Source: Pseudomonadota bacterium (GTDB lineage: Bacteria; Pseudomonadota; Gammaproteobacteria; Burkholderiales; Burkholderiaceae_B). From it: a stretch of DNA of 64,000 nucleotides. Location: contig JAEXRL010000017.1 of NCBI GenBank assembly GCA_023440825.1, positions 41,700-105,699 on the forward strand, read 5' to 3'. Below are positions 8,150 through 16,237 of the stretch, in pieces. The notes below the pieces were generated by a model. It was not told the origin of the DNA and did not search any database. It worked only from the letters and a program-made list of their open reading frames with translations. Positions within the stretch are counted from its first letter, which is position 1; each line of letters opens with the position of its first letter. Position numbers and translations under genes: made by a program.

Positions 8150-9703
8150 CTATGTTTTTTTGAGCGTTTGTAGAACGGCGTGTTTGATCTCTTTTTTGAG
8201 CACTTTGCCTACAGCGCTTTTGGGTAGACTCTTCCAAAACTCTACGGTTTTAGGGCTTTTTACGGGTCCCAGCCGCTCTCGGCAGAACTGAATGATTTGC
8301 TCTTCGCTTATGGACTGACCTGGCTTGAGTTGCAGGATGGCTTTAACTGATTCCCCCCATTTTTCATCGGGCACACCGATGACGGCGCAGTCTTGGACGG
8401 CAGGATGGCTCCAAATGACTTGTTCCACATCAGCGGGAAATACGTTGAAGCCACCTGTGATAATTAAATCACGGATACGGTCAACGATATAAATGAAGCC
8501 GTCCGCGTCCTTATAGCCTACATCTCCGGTGTGGTGCCAGCCAAATTTATTGGGGTTATCTGAGCTGTCGTCGTTCATATACCCTTGCATGACCATGCCA
8601 CTTCGTATCACGATCTCGCCACGTTCGCCCGTGGGTAAAAGATGGCCTTCTGGGCTCATAATTTCGATACGAGCAAAAGGAGTTGCGCGCCCACAACTGA
8701 GCAAGCGATAGTCTAGAGAGGGTGTGTTTTTTATATCTTCGTAGTCTGTTGGCAGCATGCACGTTAGAGCGGTGGGGGCTTCTGTCTGTCCATAGCTTTG
8801 TGTGATGACCGGACCAAAAACCTTTAGCGCCTGAGTGAGTTTATCGGCAGATAAGGGGGCGGCACCGATGAATAAGTAGTTCAATGAAGAAAAGTCGCGC
8901 TTTAGGATATCGGGTCGTGATAGCAGGGTATAAATGGAGGTCGGCGTCAGGGCTAAAAAGTGAATTTTTTCTTGCTCTATTAGATCTAGCATTAAATCTA
9001 AATCGGGCTTGGCCATAATGTGGACGGTGCCCCCCAGAGCTAGTATATGAAAACTCATACTACCTGCAGAGTGCGTCATAGGCATGCAGAGTAAGTACTG
9101 GGGCCGCTCTGAGTAGGTATACAGTGACAGGAATGTAGCAACGTTAGTGGTACAACCTACTTGGTTGTGTATGATGGCCTTGGGAGTACCTGTCGTCCCT
9201 CCACTAGAGGTAATTCTGAAAATTTCACGACTAGGATCTTGTTTGGGTAGGGGAAAGGGGGTGCGTTTTGTCGGACTCACCCAGTCCATTAAGTCAGTGG
9301 AGTGTCCGTCAGCCTTATTGAGACATACCGCAGCTTTTAGAGTGGGTACAGCGGCTAGAATTTCGTCGATTTCTGCGCTGTGGTCGGTATGATAAAAAAG
9401 CCAAACGCTTTTGGTTCGATTCAAGTGTGCAATGGTGTCGGCAATCGAAGCTCGGGCATTTAGCGGCACCCAAATACAGCCGGCCCGTTGTATGCCTAGC
9501 ATAGCTACATAACACCAGATGTTATTTGGTGAGTAAGTGGCAATGGCGCTTTGTCTGTCTATGCACGAGTCGTGTAGAGCCCAAGCGATTTGATGACTCC
9601 AGTCAGCCACCTCTGTATAACTGAGTGATAGAGAGCCTTCTTTGAGACAGACGGCCTCTTTAGCTAGGCTCAGGCCTCGATCAAAAAAATCAATAAGTGT
9701 CAT
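8150..9703 (-). CDS. AMP-forming acyl-CoA ligase of the unknown-acid operon
   Basis: This 517-residue ANL-superfamily enzyme activates a carboxylic acid as acyl-AMP and then acyl-CoA. Motifs are the phosphate loop TSSGGTTGTPKAI (near residue 170), SYGQTEAPTAL, HTGDVGYKDADGFIYIVDR, the hinge DLIITGGFNVFPADVE, and the C-terminal catalytic Lys in SAVGKVLKKE. It is the last gene of a minus-strand operon beginning at 14557, 18 bases after the Bug receptor. It is the probable first step of the pathway. Similarity to medium-chain and aromatic-acid ligases does not fix the substrate. Confidence 0.88.
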   Translation of the reverse strand: MTLIDFFDRGLSLAKEAVCLKEGSLSLSYTEVADWSHQIAWALHDSCIDRQSAIATYSPNNIWCYVAMLGIQRAGCIWVPLNARASIADTIAHLNRTKSVWLFYHTDHSAEIDEILAAVPTLKAAVCLNKADGHSTDLMDWVSPTKRTPFPLPKQDPSREIFRITSSGGTTGTPKAIIHNQVGCTTNVATFLSLYTYSERPQYLLCMPMTHSAGSMSFHILALGGTVHIMAKPDLDLMLDLIEQEKIHFLALTPTSIYTLLSRPDILKRDFSSLNYLFIGAAPLSADKLTQALKVFGPVITQSYGQTEAPTALTCMLPTDYEDIKNTPSLDYRLLSCGRATPFARIEIMSPEGHLLPTGERGEIVIRSGMVMQGYMNDDSSDNPNKFGWHHTGDVGYKDADGFIYIVDRIRDLIITGGFNVFPADVEQVIWSHPAVQDCAVIGVPDEKWGESVKAILQLKPGQSISEEQIIQFCRERLGPVKSPKTVEFWKSLPKSAVGKVLKKEIKHAVLQTLKKT

Positions 9704-9721
9704 AGTAGGGTTGCTAGTTAA

Positions 9722-10711
9722 CTAGTTGAAAAACTGGATTTGAGTTCTTTCTATTAATTCCTTCCAAACTTGAGTTTGGTTTTGTTGCCATGTCGCGAGC
9801 TCTTCGGGTGAGCTGCTGACTACTAAGCCGGCACTATTAGTGACTAACTCAATAATGTCAGGGCTGCTCATGATGGCTTTTATTTCTTTGTTTAGCCGTT
9901 GAATTATTTCGGGGGCGGTGTTGGCCGGGGCGTATAGCGAGTTAATGCCAATGGCTTCAAAGCCTAGGTACCCCATTTCGGATATGGTTTTAGTGTCTTT
10001 AAGGTAGGGGAGGCGCTCTAAGGAGCCGACCGCCAGTATGGTTAAGTCGCCAGTTTTCTGATGCGGTGCTACGGCCATACCGGTATCGAGCACTGCATCT
10101 ATATGGCCACCAATGGCATCAGTCACTGATTGAGCAGGTCCGCTGTATGGCACGATTTGGAATTTTGCGCCGGTCACTTCTGCTAAGTGGGCAATGGTAA
10201 TGTGATGCGCATTACTGGGGGCGGCAATTGAGATGGGAGCATCATTGCTGCGCTGTTTGGCTAACTCTATGAATTCGGGAAAGGTTTCCACCCCTAATTG
10301 AGGATTGATGGCTAGTACCAGAGGCACTGTTTGTACCAAGCTAATCGGCGTGAAGTCGTTCACTGAGTCGTAACTTAACTTTTTCAAGACTAAGGGGTTA
10401 ACTACATGGGTCCCTGTTGTGCCAGCAGCAAGGGTGTAGCCATCGGGCTTAGCGTTGGCGACTAATGTTGTTCCTATTGCTCCACCTGCTCCGGGCCGGT
10501 TTTCGATAATGACCGATTGATTTAGGGACTGTCCTAGCTTCACTCCGAGAGCCCGCATCATAATGTCGACTGATCCGCCAGTGGTGAAGGGCACTATGAT
10601 TCGTATAGGCTTTTGGGGCCAGTTTTCTATGTTCTTATCGCTTGCATGAGCCGTTAAACCCAAGGTAAAAGTTAGAATCCCAATAGTGGATATATTAAAA
10701 TATTTTTTCAT
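9722..10711 (-). CDS. Bug-type (TTT family) periplasmic solute-binding protein
   Basis: The start is placed at 10711 because a Lys-Lys plus hydrophobic signal peptide (residues 1-23, ending THAS) begins there, preceded by GGAGAGA. The mature part shows the Bug signature: WPQKPIRIIVPFTTGGSVDIMMRALG, IIENRPGAGGAIGTTLVANAKPDGYTL and the late GYLGFEAIGINSLYAPANTAPEII. Such proteins bind small carboxylates for tripartite tricarboxylate transporters. No TctA/TctB permease is nearby, so it must work with one encoded elsewhere. Its place in the operon suggests it captures the acid the pathway degrades. Confidence 0.9.
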   Translation of the reverse strand: MKKYFNISTIGILTFTLGLTAHASDKNIENWPQKPIRIIVPFTTGGSVDIMMRALGVKLGQSLNQSVIIENRPGAGGAIGTTLVANAKPDGYTLAAGTTGTHVVNPLVLKKLSYDSVNDFTPISLVQTVPLVLAINPQLGVETFPEFIELAKQRSNDAPISIAAPSNAHHITIAHLAEVTGAKFQIVPYSGPAQSVTDAIGGHIDAVLDTGMAVAPHQKTGDLTILAVGSLERLPYLKDTKTISEMGYLGFEAIGINSLYAPANTAPEIIQRLNKEIKAIMSSPDIIELVTNSAGLVVSSSPEELATWQQNQTQVWKELIERTQIQFFN

Positions 10712-10731
10712 GATGTCTCTCCGTATTATGC

Positions 10732-11328
10732 TTACTTCATTTTGAACCTGTCTTCTGTTCTGGTGTACCACCCAGGACTTTCCATCCGACCTATCAGTTT
10801 TAGATTCTCTGTGTCTATATAGAATTTTTCAGGGTCAGTAATTGCGCTGTCTTTTATATGAATACCTACTACATGGCCAATTATTAGCTTGGCTGTAGTG
10901 TCTATATCAATAATTTCTTTTTTTGTGCATTCTATAGCTACCGGACTTTCAGATATAAAAGGCAGGTCTATTTTTTTCCCTTTTTTTGTTTTTAATCCTG
11001 TCATTTTTAGCTCATCTGTTTCAGATGGAAATGGAAATGAGGTTTCGTTCATTTTTTCAGCTAGTTCCTCAGAGACCATGTTTATTATGAATTTTCCATT
11101 TTCCATGATGTTCGCTAAAGTGTCTTTTGGTTTTCCATCCTTGTATCCAATTCCTAGACATATTACTGGCGGAAATCCAGAGAAAAAATTGAAGAATGAA
11201 AATGGAGCTAAATTTATAATTCCTTTTTTATCAGAGCTGATTACCCAAGCTATAGGTCTAGGAACTACCGTTGAAGCGAGTAGCTTATAACACTTTTTGT
11301 GGTCTAGTTGGGCTGTGTCAAAATACAT
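10732..11328 (-). CDS. Flavin reductase-like FMN-binding protein
   Basis: This 198-residue protein matches the flavin reductase-like / FMN-binding split-barrel family: STVVPRPIAWVISSD near residue 20, then INLAPFSFFNFFSGFPPVICLGIG, and a late IIGHVVGIHI strand. Members reduce or bind FMN, often supplying a monooxygenase. No oxygenase is in this operon, so it may use FMN for another redox step. The gene is unusually AT-rich (82 G+C in the 240 bases 10921-11160) and the protein is Lys/Ile-rich, unlike its flanks; this suggests recent acquisition. It lies between the SDR and Bug genes on the same strand. Confidence 0.8.
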   Translation of the reverse strand: MYFDTAQLDHKKCYKLLASTVVPRPIAWVISSDKKGIINLAPFSFFNFFSGFPPVICLGIGYKDGKPKDTLANIMENGKFIINMVSEELAEKMNETSFPFPSETDELKMTGLKTKKGKKIDLPFISESPVAIECTKKEIIDIDTTAKLIIGHVVGIHIKDSAITDPEKFYIDTENLKLIGRMESPGWYTRTEDRFKMK

Positions 11329-11375
11329 AATAATAAGTAGTTCCTGTTGATAAATAATAGTTAATAATTGATGAT

Positions 11376-12188
11376 TTATATCATTGTGAATCCACCGGAT
11401 ATACCTATCGTTTGACCGGTTATAAATAGAGACCTGTCCGAGGCTAAAAATGCGACTAATCCAGAAATGTCATCTGGACGTGAAACACGGCCCAACCCTT
11501 TACCTAAAGGATAGAAATTTAACATTTTCTTCAAAATTTCATTGTTTTCCGGTGTTGCGTCAGGATGCAATGGGCCATTGATAATTCCTTCGTGTGAAAC
11601 TGCGCCTAATGCGACGGAGTTAACTGTAATGCAGTCTTTCCCATGCTCTTTTGCCAATGCTTTACCAAATGCCGCTATCGCCCCTTTTGCAGCTGAGTAA
11701 ACAGCAAGGTTTGCTTCACCTACCCTACCCGCTTCGGAGATGATGTTTATTATTTTTCCGTCTTTGTTTATTATCATTTTGGGTAATACAGATTTGCTGC
11801 AATAAAGAGAACCATATAAGTTCAAATTTATTACTTTTTCCCAATCCTCAATAGGCATTTCCATAAAACGTGGAGTTTTTCCACCTTTTTCTCTGCGCTC
11901 AGGTACGATTCCGGCATTGTTTACTAATACATTGATATACCCATAAGCATTTTCTGCAGCCTGAATCATTGCTTCAATTTGCTCTAGATTGGTAATATCT
12001 GCTGGTGCAGATAAAGCCCGACCGCCCTTATCAATAATCTGACTTACCACTTCATTGCAGCGATCAGGGAATAGGTCATTAACAATCACAGCAGCCCCAT
12101 CTTCTGCTAGTTCTAATGCAATAGCTCGTCCTACCCCTTGCCCTGCTCCGGTAACTAGGGCTACTTTGTTTTTTAATCTTTGACTCAT
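11376..12188 (-). CDS. Short-chain dehydrogenase/reductase (SDR)
   Basis: This 270-residue classical SDR has the dinucleotide-binding VTGAGQGVGRAIA near residue 13, the NNAG motif in LVNNAGIVPERR, and the catalytic pair in YSAAKGAIAAFGKALAKEHG (Tyr and Lys) after IINIISEAG. The C-terminal GQTIGISGGFTMI is typical. In this operon it most plausibly oxidises a beta-hydroxyacyl-CoA to the ketoacyl-CoA. An insertion around PERREKGGKTPRFMEM is longer than usual. It is ten bases from the hydratase gene and shares its low G+C content, so the two probably travelled together. Confidence 0.88.
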   Translation of the reverse strand: MSQRLKNKVALVTGAGQGVGRAIALELAEDGAAVIVNDLFPDRCNEVVSQIIDKGGRALSAPADITNLEQIEAMIQAAENAYGYINVLVNNAGIVPERREKGGKTPRFMEMPIEDWEKVINLNLYGSLYCSKSVLPKMIINKDGKIINIISEAGRVGEANLAVYSAAKGAIAAFGKALAKEHGKDCITVNSVALGAVSHEGIINGPLHPDATPENNEILKKMLNFYPLGKGLGRVSRPDDISGLVAFLASDRSLFITGQTIGISGGFTMI

Positions 12189-12198
12189 TTTTTATTAC

Positions 12199-12999
12199 CT
12201 ATTTTCCAATGAAATTGGGTTCGCGTTTTTCTACAAAAGCATTAATACCTTCGCTTCTATCTTGAGTAACCATTAAAATACTAGCGGCATAGCGCTCGTA
12301 ATCTAAACCTGAGTTAAGATCTACCTGCATCCCTGTATTTACACATTTTTTGCCCAAGCTTATAGCCATGGATGGCATTTTTGCTATTTTTAATGCCATC
12401 TCCATTGACTCTTCCATTAGTTTTTCTTTTTTGGATATTTGGCTGATCAATCCTAAGGATAGCGCCTCTTGAGCACCGATCATTTCTGCCATGAATAGCA
12501 TTTGCTTTGCTCTGGATGCCCCGATCACTCGTGGTAACCGTTGAGTCCCACCCGCAGCAGGAACCATGTTTATTTTTATTTCGGGCAAGCCTAATTTAGC
12601 GTGCTCGGCGGCTATACGAATATCGCAGCATAAAGCAATTTCTAGTCCACCACCTAACGCAACGCCGTTAATTGCGGCAATGGTAGGCTTTTCAAAATCT
12701 TCTATTTTTTGCATTAATTCGTGAGTTTCTTTTTGAGTAAAAAAGAACTCATGAGAGCTTGTTTTTTCACCTACTCTTTCTTTTAAATCAGCACCTGCAC
12801 AAAAGGCTCTTTCGCCTGTTCCTGTAATTATCACAACTTTTACATTCTTATCGTGTCTGGCTCGATTAAAAAAAACTTCTGCCAGATCAGATTTCATAGT
12901 TGATCCAATTGCGTTTAAGCGCTCTGGTCTATTCAGATGTATTATTCCTACCTTGTTTTTTACTTGCCAAGTTAACGTACCAATATTTTCTATACTCAT
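12199..12999 (-). CDS. Enoyl-CoA hydratase/isomerase (crotonase family)
   Basis: At 266 residues this has the standard crotonase length. The oxyanion-hole segments RAFCAGADLKER and NGVALGGGLEIALCCDIRIA are present, followed by GLPEIKINMVPAAGGTQRLPR. The Glu of GLPEI matches one catalytic Glu of true hydratases; the second hydratase Glu position cannot be assigned safely by eye. It would hydrate an enoyl-CoA. No acyl-CoA dehydrogenase is in the operon, so the acid may already be unsaturated or the dehydrogenase lies elsewhere. The gene is AT-rich, and sits eight bases after the thiolase-like gene. Confidence 0.88.
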   Translation of the reverse strand: MSIENIGTLTWQVKNKVGIIHLNRPERLNAIGSTMKSDLAEVFFNRARHDKNVKVVIITGTGERAFCAGADLKERVGEKTSSHEFFFTQKETHELMQKIEDFEKPTIAAINGVALGGGLEIALCCDIRIAAEHAKLGLPEIKINMVPAAGGTQRLPRVIGASRAKQMLFMAEMIGAQEALSLGLISQISKKEKLMEESMEMALKIAKMPSMAISLGKKCVNTGMQVDLNSGLDYERYAASILMVTQDRSEGINAFVEKREPNFIGK

Positions 13000-13007
13000 T
13001 TTTTCAC

Positions 13008-14153
13008 CTATTTGCTAAGAATATGTGCCACGCCTACAGAGCCTAGCCCGATCATATGGGCCATTCCTAAGCGTGCATTGGGGTGTTGTCGCTGACCTGA
13101 CTCGTGTCGAAGTTGTCGGGTGATTTCTGCTATTTGGCCTATACCTGTTGGGCCAAGAGGGTGCCCCATCCCTATTAGCCCTCCTGAAGCGTTGATTGCG
13201 CACTTGCCTCCTAGAGCGGAATAGCCTTGATCCAAGTAGTGTGCGCCTTGCCCGATATCGCATAAACCCATCGCTTCACTGTAAATAAGTTCCTCGATTG
13301 AAAAAGCATCATGTAGCTCGAGCAAGTCGAGTTCCTTGGGGCTAATGCCTGCTTGTTCATAAGCGTCAAATGCTGATTGTTTGACTAACTGTGTGATAGA
13401 GCATTCGCTCTGATCCATGATTAGTTCACTGGCTGCAATGGAGGCACGCACACGTATGGCGCGGTTGGCGTTAAGTCCTAAGCGTTTCATCGTATTGCCT
13501 GAAATGAGAATAACTGCGGCTGCACCTTCGCCTCGAGGGCAACATTGTTGGGCAGTGAGGCTGCCGGCAACCGGAGCAGAACCCATAACTTGCGCTAAGG
13601 TTTTTTCACGGCGATGCTGTGCATAAGGATTCAGTGCGGCATTTTTGCGGTTTTTGACTGCGACTTTAGCCATAGCTTCGGCGGGTAGCTTATGTTGGTT
13701 TAGGTATTTTTCCGCCATTAATGCAAAATGAATTGCCGGTATGGTTTCGGTATCACTTAAGTGTGCGAGCCCGTCATGGTCAGCTGCTCTTCTGACATTA
13801 CCGTGTTTATCCACTCCTGCAGCCAAGACGATGTCATGGGCACCAGAGAGGATCGCTAGGCAGGCCTGTCGGAATGCGTAGGAACCAGAAGCGGATGCAT
13901 TCTCAACTTGTGTTACTTCCAGATTACTGGGGCCTAGGTGTTGGAGCATGACTTTACCGGCAGCCATACCTAAAGAGGTGGTACCTATATAAGCAGCCTG
14001 TATCTCATTCCATTCCAGCGCAGCGTCTTGCAGAGCCTGTCTTATGGCTGTCAGGCCTAATACGGTATAAGGAGTATCACTGGGGAATTGATAGGCATGC
14101 ATGCCTATTCCAATGACATAGATACCGCCCTGTGCGGTCAGGTCTATGCTCAT
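13008..14153 (-). CDS. SCP-x-type thiolase-like protein lacking the nucleophilic Cys
   Basis: This 381-residue member of the thiolase superfamily resembles the lipid-transfer/SCP-x branch. The usual nucleophile motif NACASG reads NASASG, with Ser87 encoded by TCC. The catalytic His region is kept (GGKCAINASGGLIGMGHPLG) and so is ELHDAFSIEELI, but the second thiolase Cys near the C-terminus is absent. Its start overlaps the DUF35 gene by four bases (ATGA). In steroid degraders, Ltp2, a thiolase-fold protein with a repurposed active site, pairs with a DUF35 protein and acts as a retro-aldolase. A similar acyl-CoA aldolase is plausible here; thiolysis is less likely without the Cys. Confidence 0.85.
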   Translation of the reverse strand: MSIDLTAQGGIYVIGIGMHAYQFPSDTPYTVLGLTAIRQALQDAALEWNEIQAAYIGTTSLGMAAGKVMLQHLGPSNLEVTQVENASASGSYAFRQACLAILSGAHDIVLAAGVDKHGNVRRAADHDGLAHLSDTETIPAIHFALMAEKYLNQHKLPAEAMAKVAVKNRKNAALNPYAQHRREKTLAQVMGSAPVAGSLTAQQCCPRGEGAAAVILISGNTMKRLGLNANRAIRVRASIAASELIMDQSECSITQLVKQSAFDAYEQAGISPKELDLLELHDAFSIEELIYSEAMGLCDIGQGAHYLDQGYSALGGKCAINASGGLIGMGHPLGPTGIGQIAEITRQLRHESGQRQHPNARLGMAHMIGLGSVGVAHILSK

Positions 14154-14557
14154 GACTGCTCCTTTTTCAATGGAACAAAAACGCAGTTGTACTGATCGGA
14201 GTCATAGCTTGGCATTGCTATGGCTTGCAGGGTTTGTTCGGGATGCAGTTGGCAGGAGTTATCGACCTGGAGTATGGCCTGCCGTATGAGGCCCGGTGCT
14301 AATTCGAGTTCGCCCACCAATGAAGGTGCTTGTATATCAGTGCCCAATGACATATTCAGGATGATGGATTTTTTGAGTATCCCTATGCCAGGCAGTTGTT
14401 CTATGGGGGTTTGTGTGAGGCAGGTGCCACAAACCCGGCAGCCTGGGACGTTAGCGGGGAAGTTTAATTGCTCGCATTGAGGGCAGCGTTTCATTAATAG
14501 ATTTAATGCAGGAGGTGTTTCCGATAGGTCGAAAAGGGTGGGCTTACTCGGTTTCAT
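14150..14557 (-). CDS. DUF35 zinc-ribbon / OB-fold partner protein
   Basis: This 135-residue protein has an N-terminal rubredoxin-like zinc ribbon (CPQCEQLNFP, then CRVCGTC) followed by a beta-rich OB-fold with LVGELELAPGLIRQAILQVD. DUF35 proteins are acyl-CoA-binding partners of thiolase-superfamily enzymes. The four-base ATGA overlap with the next gene implies translational coupling and equal production, consistent with a complex. It is the first gene of the operon; the 147-bp region upstream is shared with the divergent IclR gene. Confidence 0.85.
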   Translation of the reverse strand: MKPSKPTLFDLSETPPALNLLMKRCPQCEQLNFPANVPGCRVCGTCLTQTPIEQLPGIGILKKSIILNMSLGTDIQAPSLVGELELAPGLIRQAILQVDNSCQLHPEQTLQAIAMPSYDSDQYNCVFVPLKKEQS

Positions 14558-14704
14558 AATTTCTACTGATGGAAATATATACGGTAAGCTGTAGTCTACT
14601 TCGATATCTCGTTGGTAATTTTCAGGGTTTACCCGGATTTTTAGTGTTTTTCTGATATCTTAGAGAAAGAAAGAATAAAATTTCTTCGGTATTTCGGAGA
14701 ATCT

Positions 14705-15445
14705 ATGTCGACTAACTTAGTGCCCGCCGCGGCTAGAGCTATGGCTTTATTTGAAGTGTTTGCCCGTGAAAAACGGCCTTTGTCGAATTCTGAACTGGCT
14801 AAGTTGTTAACTTTGCCGGAAAGTAGCTGTTCGGACTTAGTGCATACCTTGCTGCAATGTGGTTTTTTGCGGCGTATGGTGAAGTCCCGGAAGCTGTATC
14901 CCACTGAGCGTTTGCAGACGATTGCCAAGGAGATTGGCGCTACAGACCCCGTATTGGAGTCTTTACAAGAGGCTTGTGAGTTATTGCGAGATCGTACGGG
15001 GGAGAGTATTTTGTGTGGTCGCGTGCTGAACGGAATTGTGCAAGTTATTGTGTTTAGCGATGGTAGGCATCCACTGCGATATACAGGAGCAGGAAGCGAT
15101 AAATTAAGCTTACACGTTTCGGCCTTAGGAAAAGCGATTTTGGCGTATGGTAGCCCGCAGGAGGCCGCTCGCCAGTTACAGTTTCGGCCGCTTCGAAAAT
15201 TAGCCTCTGGCACCATTACGGATTTAGAAGCACTACAAGAGCAAATTGCCTTATTTCGCCGTCAGGGGTGGGCTCTGGTTGAAAATGAGGGCGGGGATGA
15301 TTTAGCCGCGTTAGCGGTGGCCGGTGCAATAGGGGATGATGTATTAGCCGTGGCCATAGTTGGCCCGGTAGGACGCTTGGGCTTGCACCGGCAAGATTAC
15401 GTTCAGGCATTGAAGCTGATACAGGCCCAAGTTTTTGATAATTAA
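14705..15445 (+). CDS. IclR-family transcriptional regulator
   Basis: This 246-residue regulator has an N-terminal winged helix-turn-helix (residues 5-60, with ALFEVFAREKRPLSNSELAK and a recognition region around SSCSDLVHTLLQCGFL) and a C-terminal IclR effector domain (LSLHVSALGKAILAYGSP, then WALVENEGGDDLAALAVAGA). GGAGA lies just upstream of the start. It is divergent from the seven-gene catabolic operon and is the natural candidate to control it in response to the substrate or its CoA ester. The region between the starts must hold both promoters; no unambiguous operator was picked out. Confidence 0.9.
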   Translation: MSTNLVPAAARAMALFEVFAREKRPLSNSELAKLLTLPESSCSDLVHTLLQCGFLRRMVKSRKLYPTERLQTIAKEIGATDPVLESLQEACELLRDRTGESILCGRVLNGIVQVIVFSDGRHPLRYTGAGSDKLSLHVSALGKAILAYGSPQEAARQLQFRPLRKLASGTITDLEALQEQIALFRRQGWALVENEGGDDLAALAVAGAIGDDVLAVAIVGPVGRLGLHRQDYVQALKLIQAQVFDN

Positions 15446-15453
15446 AGAGTATC

Positions 15454-15477
15454 TCCGACAGGGCTGAACCTGTCGGA
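15454..15477. terminator. Hairpin between convergent IclR and SET genes
   Basis: TCCGACAGG and CCTGTCGGA form a perfect 9-bp stem around GCTGAA. There is no real T-run on either side, so it may be a weak bidirectional terminator. The CCGACA/TGTCGG core recurs in the hairpin after the TRAP genes at 20858. Confidence 0.5.
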
Positions 15478-15495
15478 ACGTAAGATTTATAAAGA

Positions 15496-16173
15496 TTATT
15501 TTTTGCCCTTTTTCTCTTTTTTATCTTTTTTCTTCTTTTTGTCTTTGTCCTTTTTCTTTCCCTTTTCTTTGTCTTTTTTCTTGGACTTAGGCGTTTTTTC
15601 GTTTTTTGTGTCTGCCGGGCTGGGCTGAGTCATCTCTGCATCCAGCTCTGCCTGCAACTCGGCTGCGGCGGCGCGTAGTTCTTGGGCTGCGGCTTCGCGC
15701 TTATTGTCCGATTCCGGCAGGGCAATCATGGTGCCGCGACACGTGGGTACGCCGCACAGGCAGATGTAATTTTGTTTGAGCTCTTCGGTGATGGGCTCAT
15801 CAATCACTAGGCCATAGTCATACAGTAGCTCTTCGTCAGCCTTGATATCGCGCATCGCGACGATATAGACGCGAGTACCCGTATCGTTCTCATGTCCTTC
15901 ACAGTTAGGTTCACAGCAGTGGTTGATCCAGCGTGAGTCATTACCACGTTGGCCGCCATCAATGACTTTGCCTGAGCTAAGTGAAAAGAAAAAGGTGTGA
16001 AAGGGATCGTCTGGGTGGACGGGGTGACGGGCGTCGGCTTGCTCTGGGGTGAGCCGCCGACCTGCATATTCCAGTATGCGAGTGCCTGCGGGGATATCGC
16101 GCGCAGCAAAAACACCATTGCCATGCAGAGTGGATGCTTTAACCAAATGCCAAGGTTGGCGGCGTGTGACCAT
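15496..16173 (-). CDS. SET-domain protein lysine methyltransferase with polylysine tail
   Basis: The start at 16173 gives 225 residues beginning MVTRRQPWHLVKAS, where the SET domain starts; an upstream extension to 16311 would run into the ALS promoter. Motifs are GNGVFAARDIPAG, RWINHCCEPNCEG (the NHS-C-PNC box with Cys for Ser), ELLYDYG and a post-SET zinc cluster CLCGVPTCRG. SET enzymes move methyl groups from S-adenosylmethionine to protein lysines. The last 36 residues contain 23 lysines, a tail suited to nucleic acid binding or self-methylation. The target in bacteria of this type is unknown. It is divergent from the ALS-like gene. Confidence 0.87.
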   Translation of the reverse strand: MVTRRQPWHLVKASTLHGNGVFAARDIPAGTRILEYAGRRLTPEQADARHPVHPDDPFHTFFFSLSSGKVIDGGQRGNDSRWINHCCEPNCEGHENDTGTRVYIVAMRDIKADEELLYDYGLVIDEPITEELKQNYICLCGVPTCRGTMIALPESDNKREAAAQELRAAAAELQAELDAEMTQPSPADTKNEKTPKSKKKDKEKGKKKDKDKKKKKDKKEKKGKK

Positions 16174-16237
16174 AGGAGTGCCTGTAAAAAGGGATAGAAT
16201 GTAGATGTTGACCCACAAACATTGAGTGTACAAACAT

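Noticed and set aside
10889..11290. 133-codon frame opposite the flavin reductase-like gene
   Set aside because: It arises from the AT-rich composition of the opposite gene, and its product has no recognisable feature.
14641..15216. 191-codon frame opposite the IclR gene
   Set aside because: The plus-strand gene has a full IclR domain structure and ribosome site; the antisense product resembles nothing.
15500..15600. T/C-rich tract at the SET gene 3' end as a repeat or CRISPR-like array
   Set aside because: It is simply the coding sequence of the polylysine tail; no regular repeat-spacer pattern exists.
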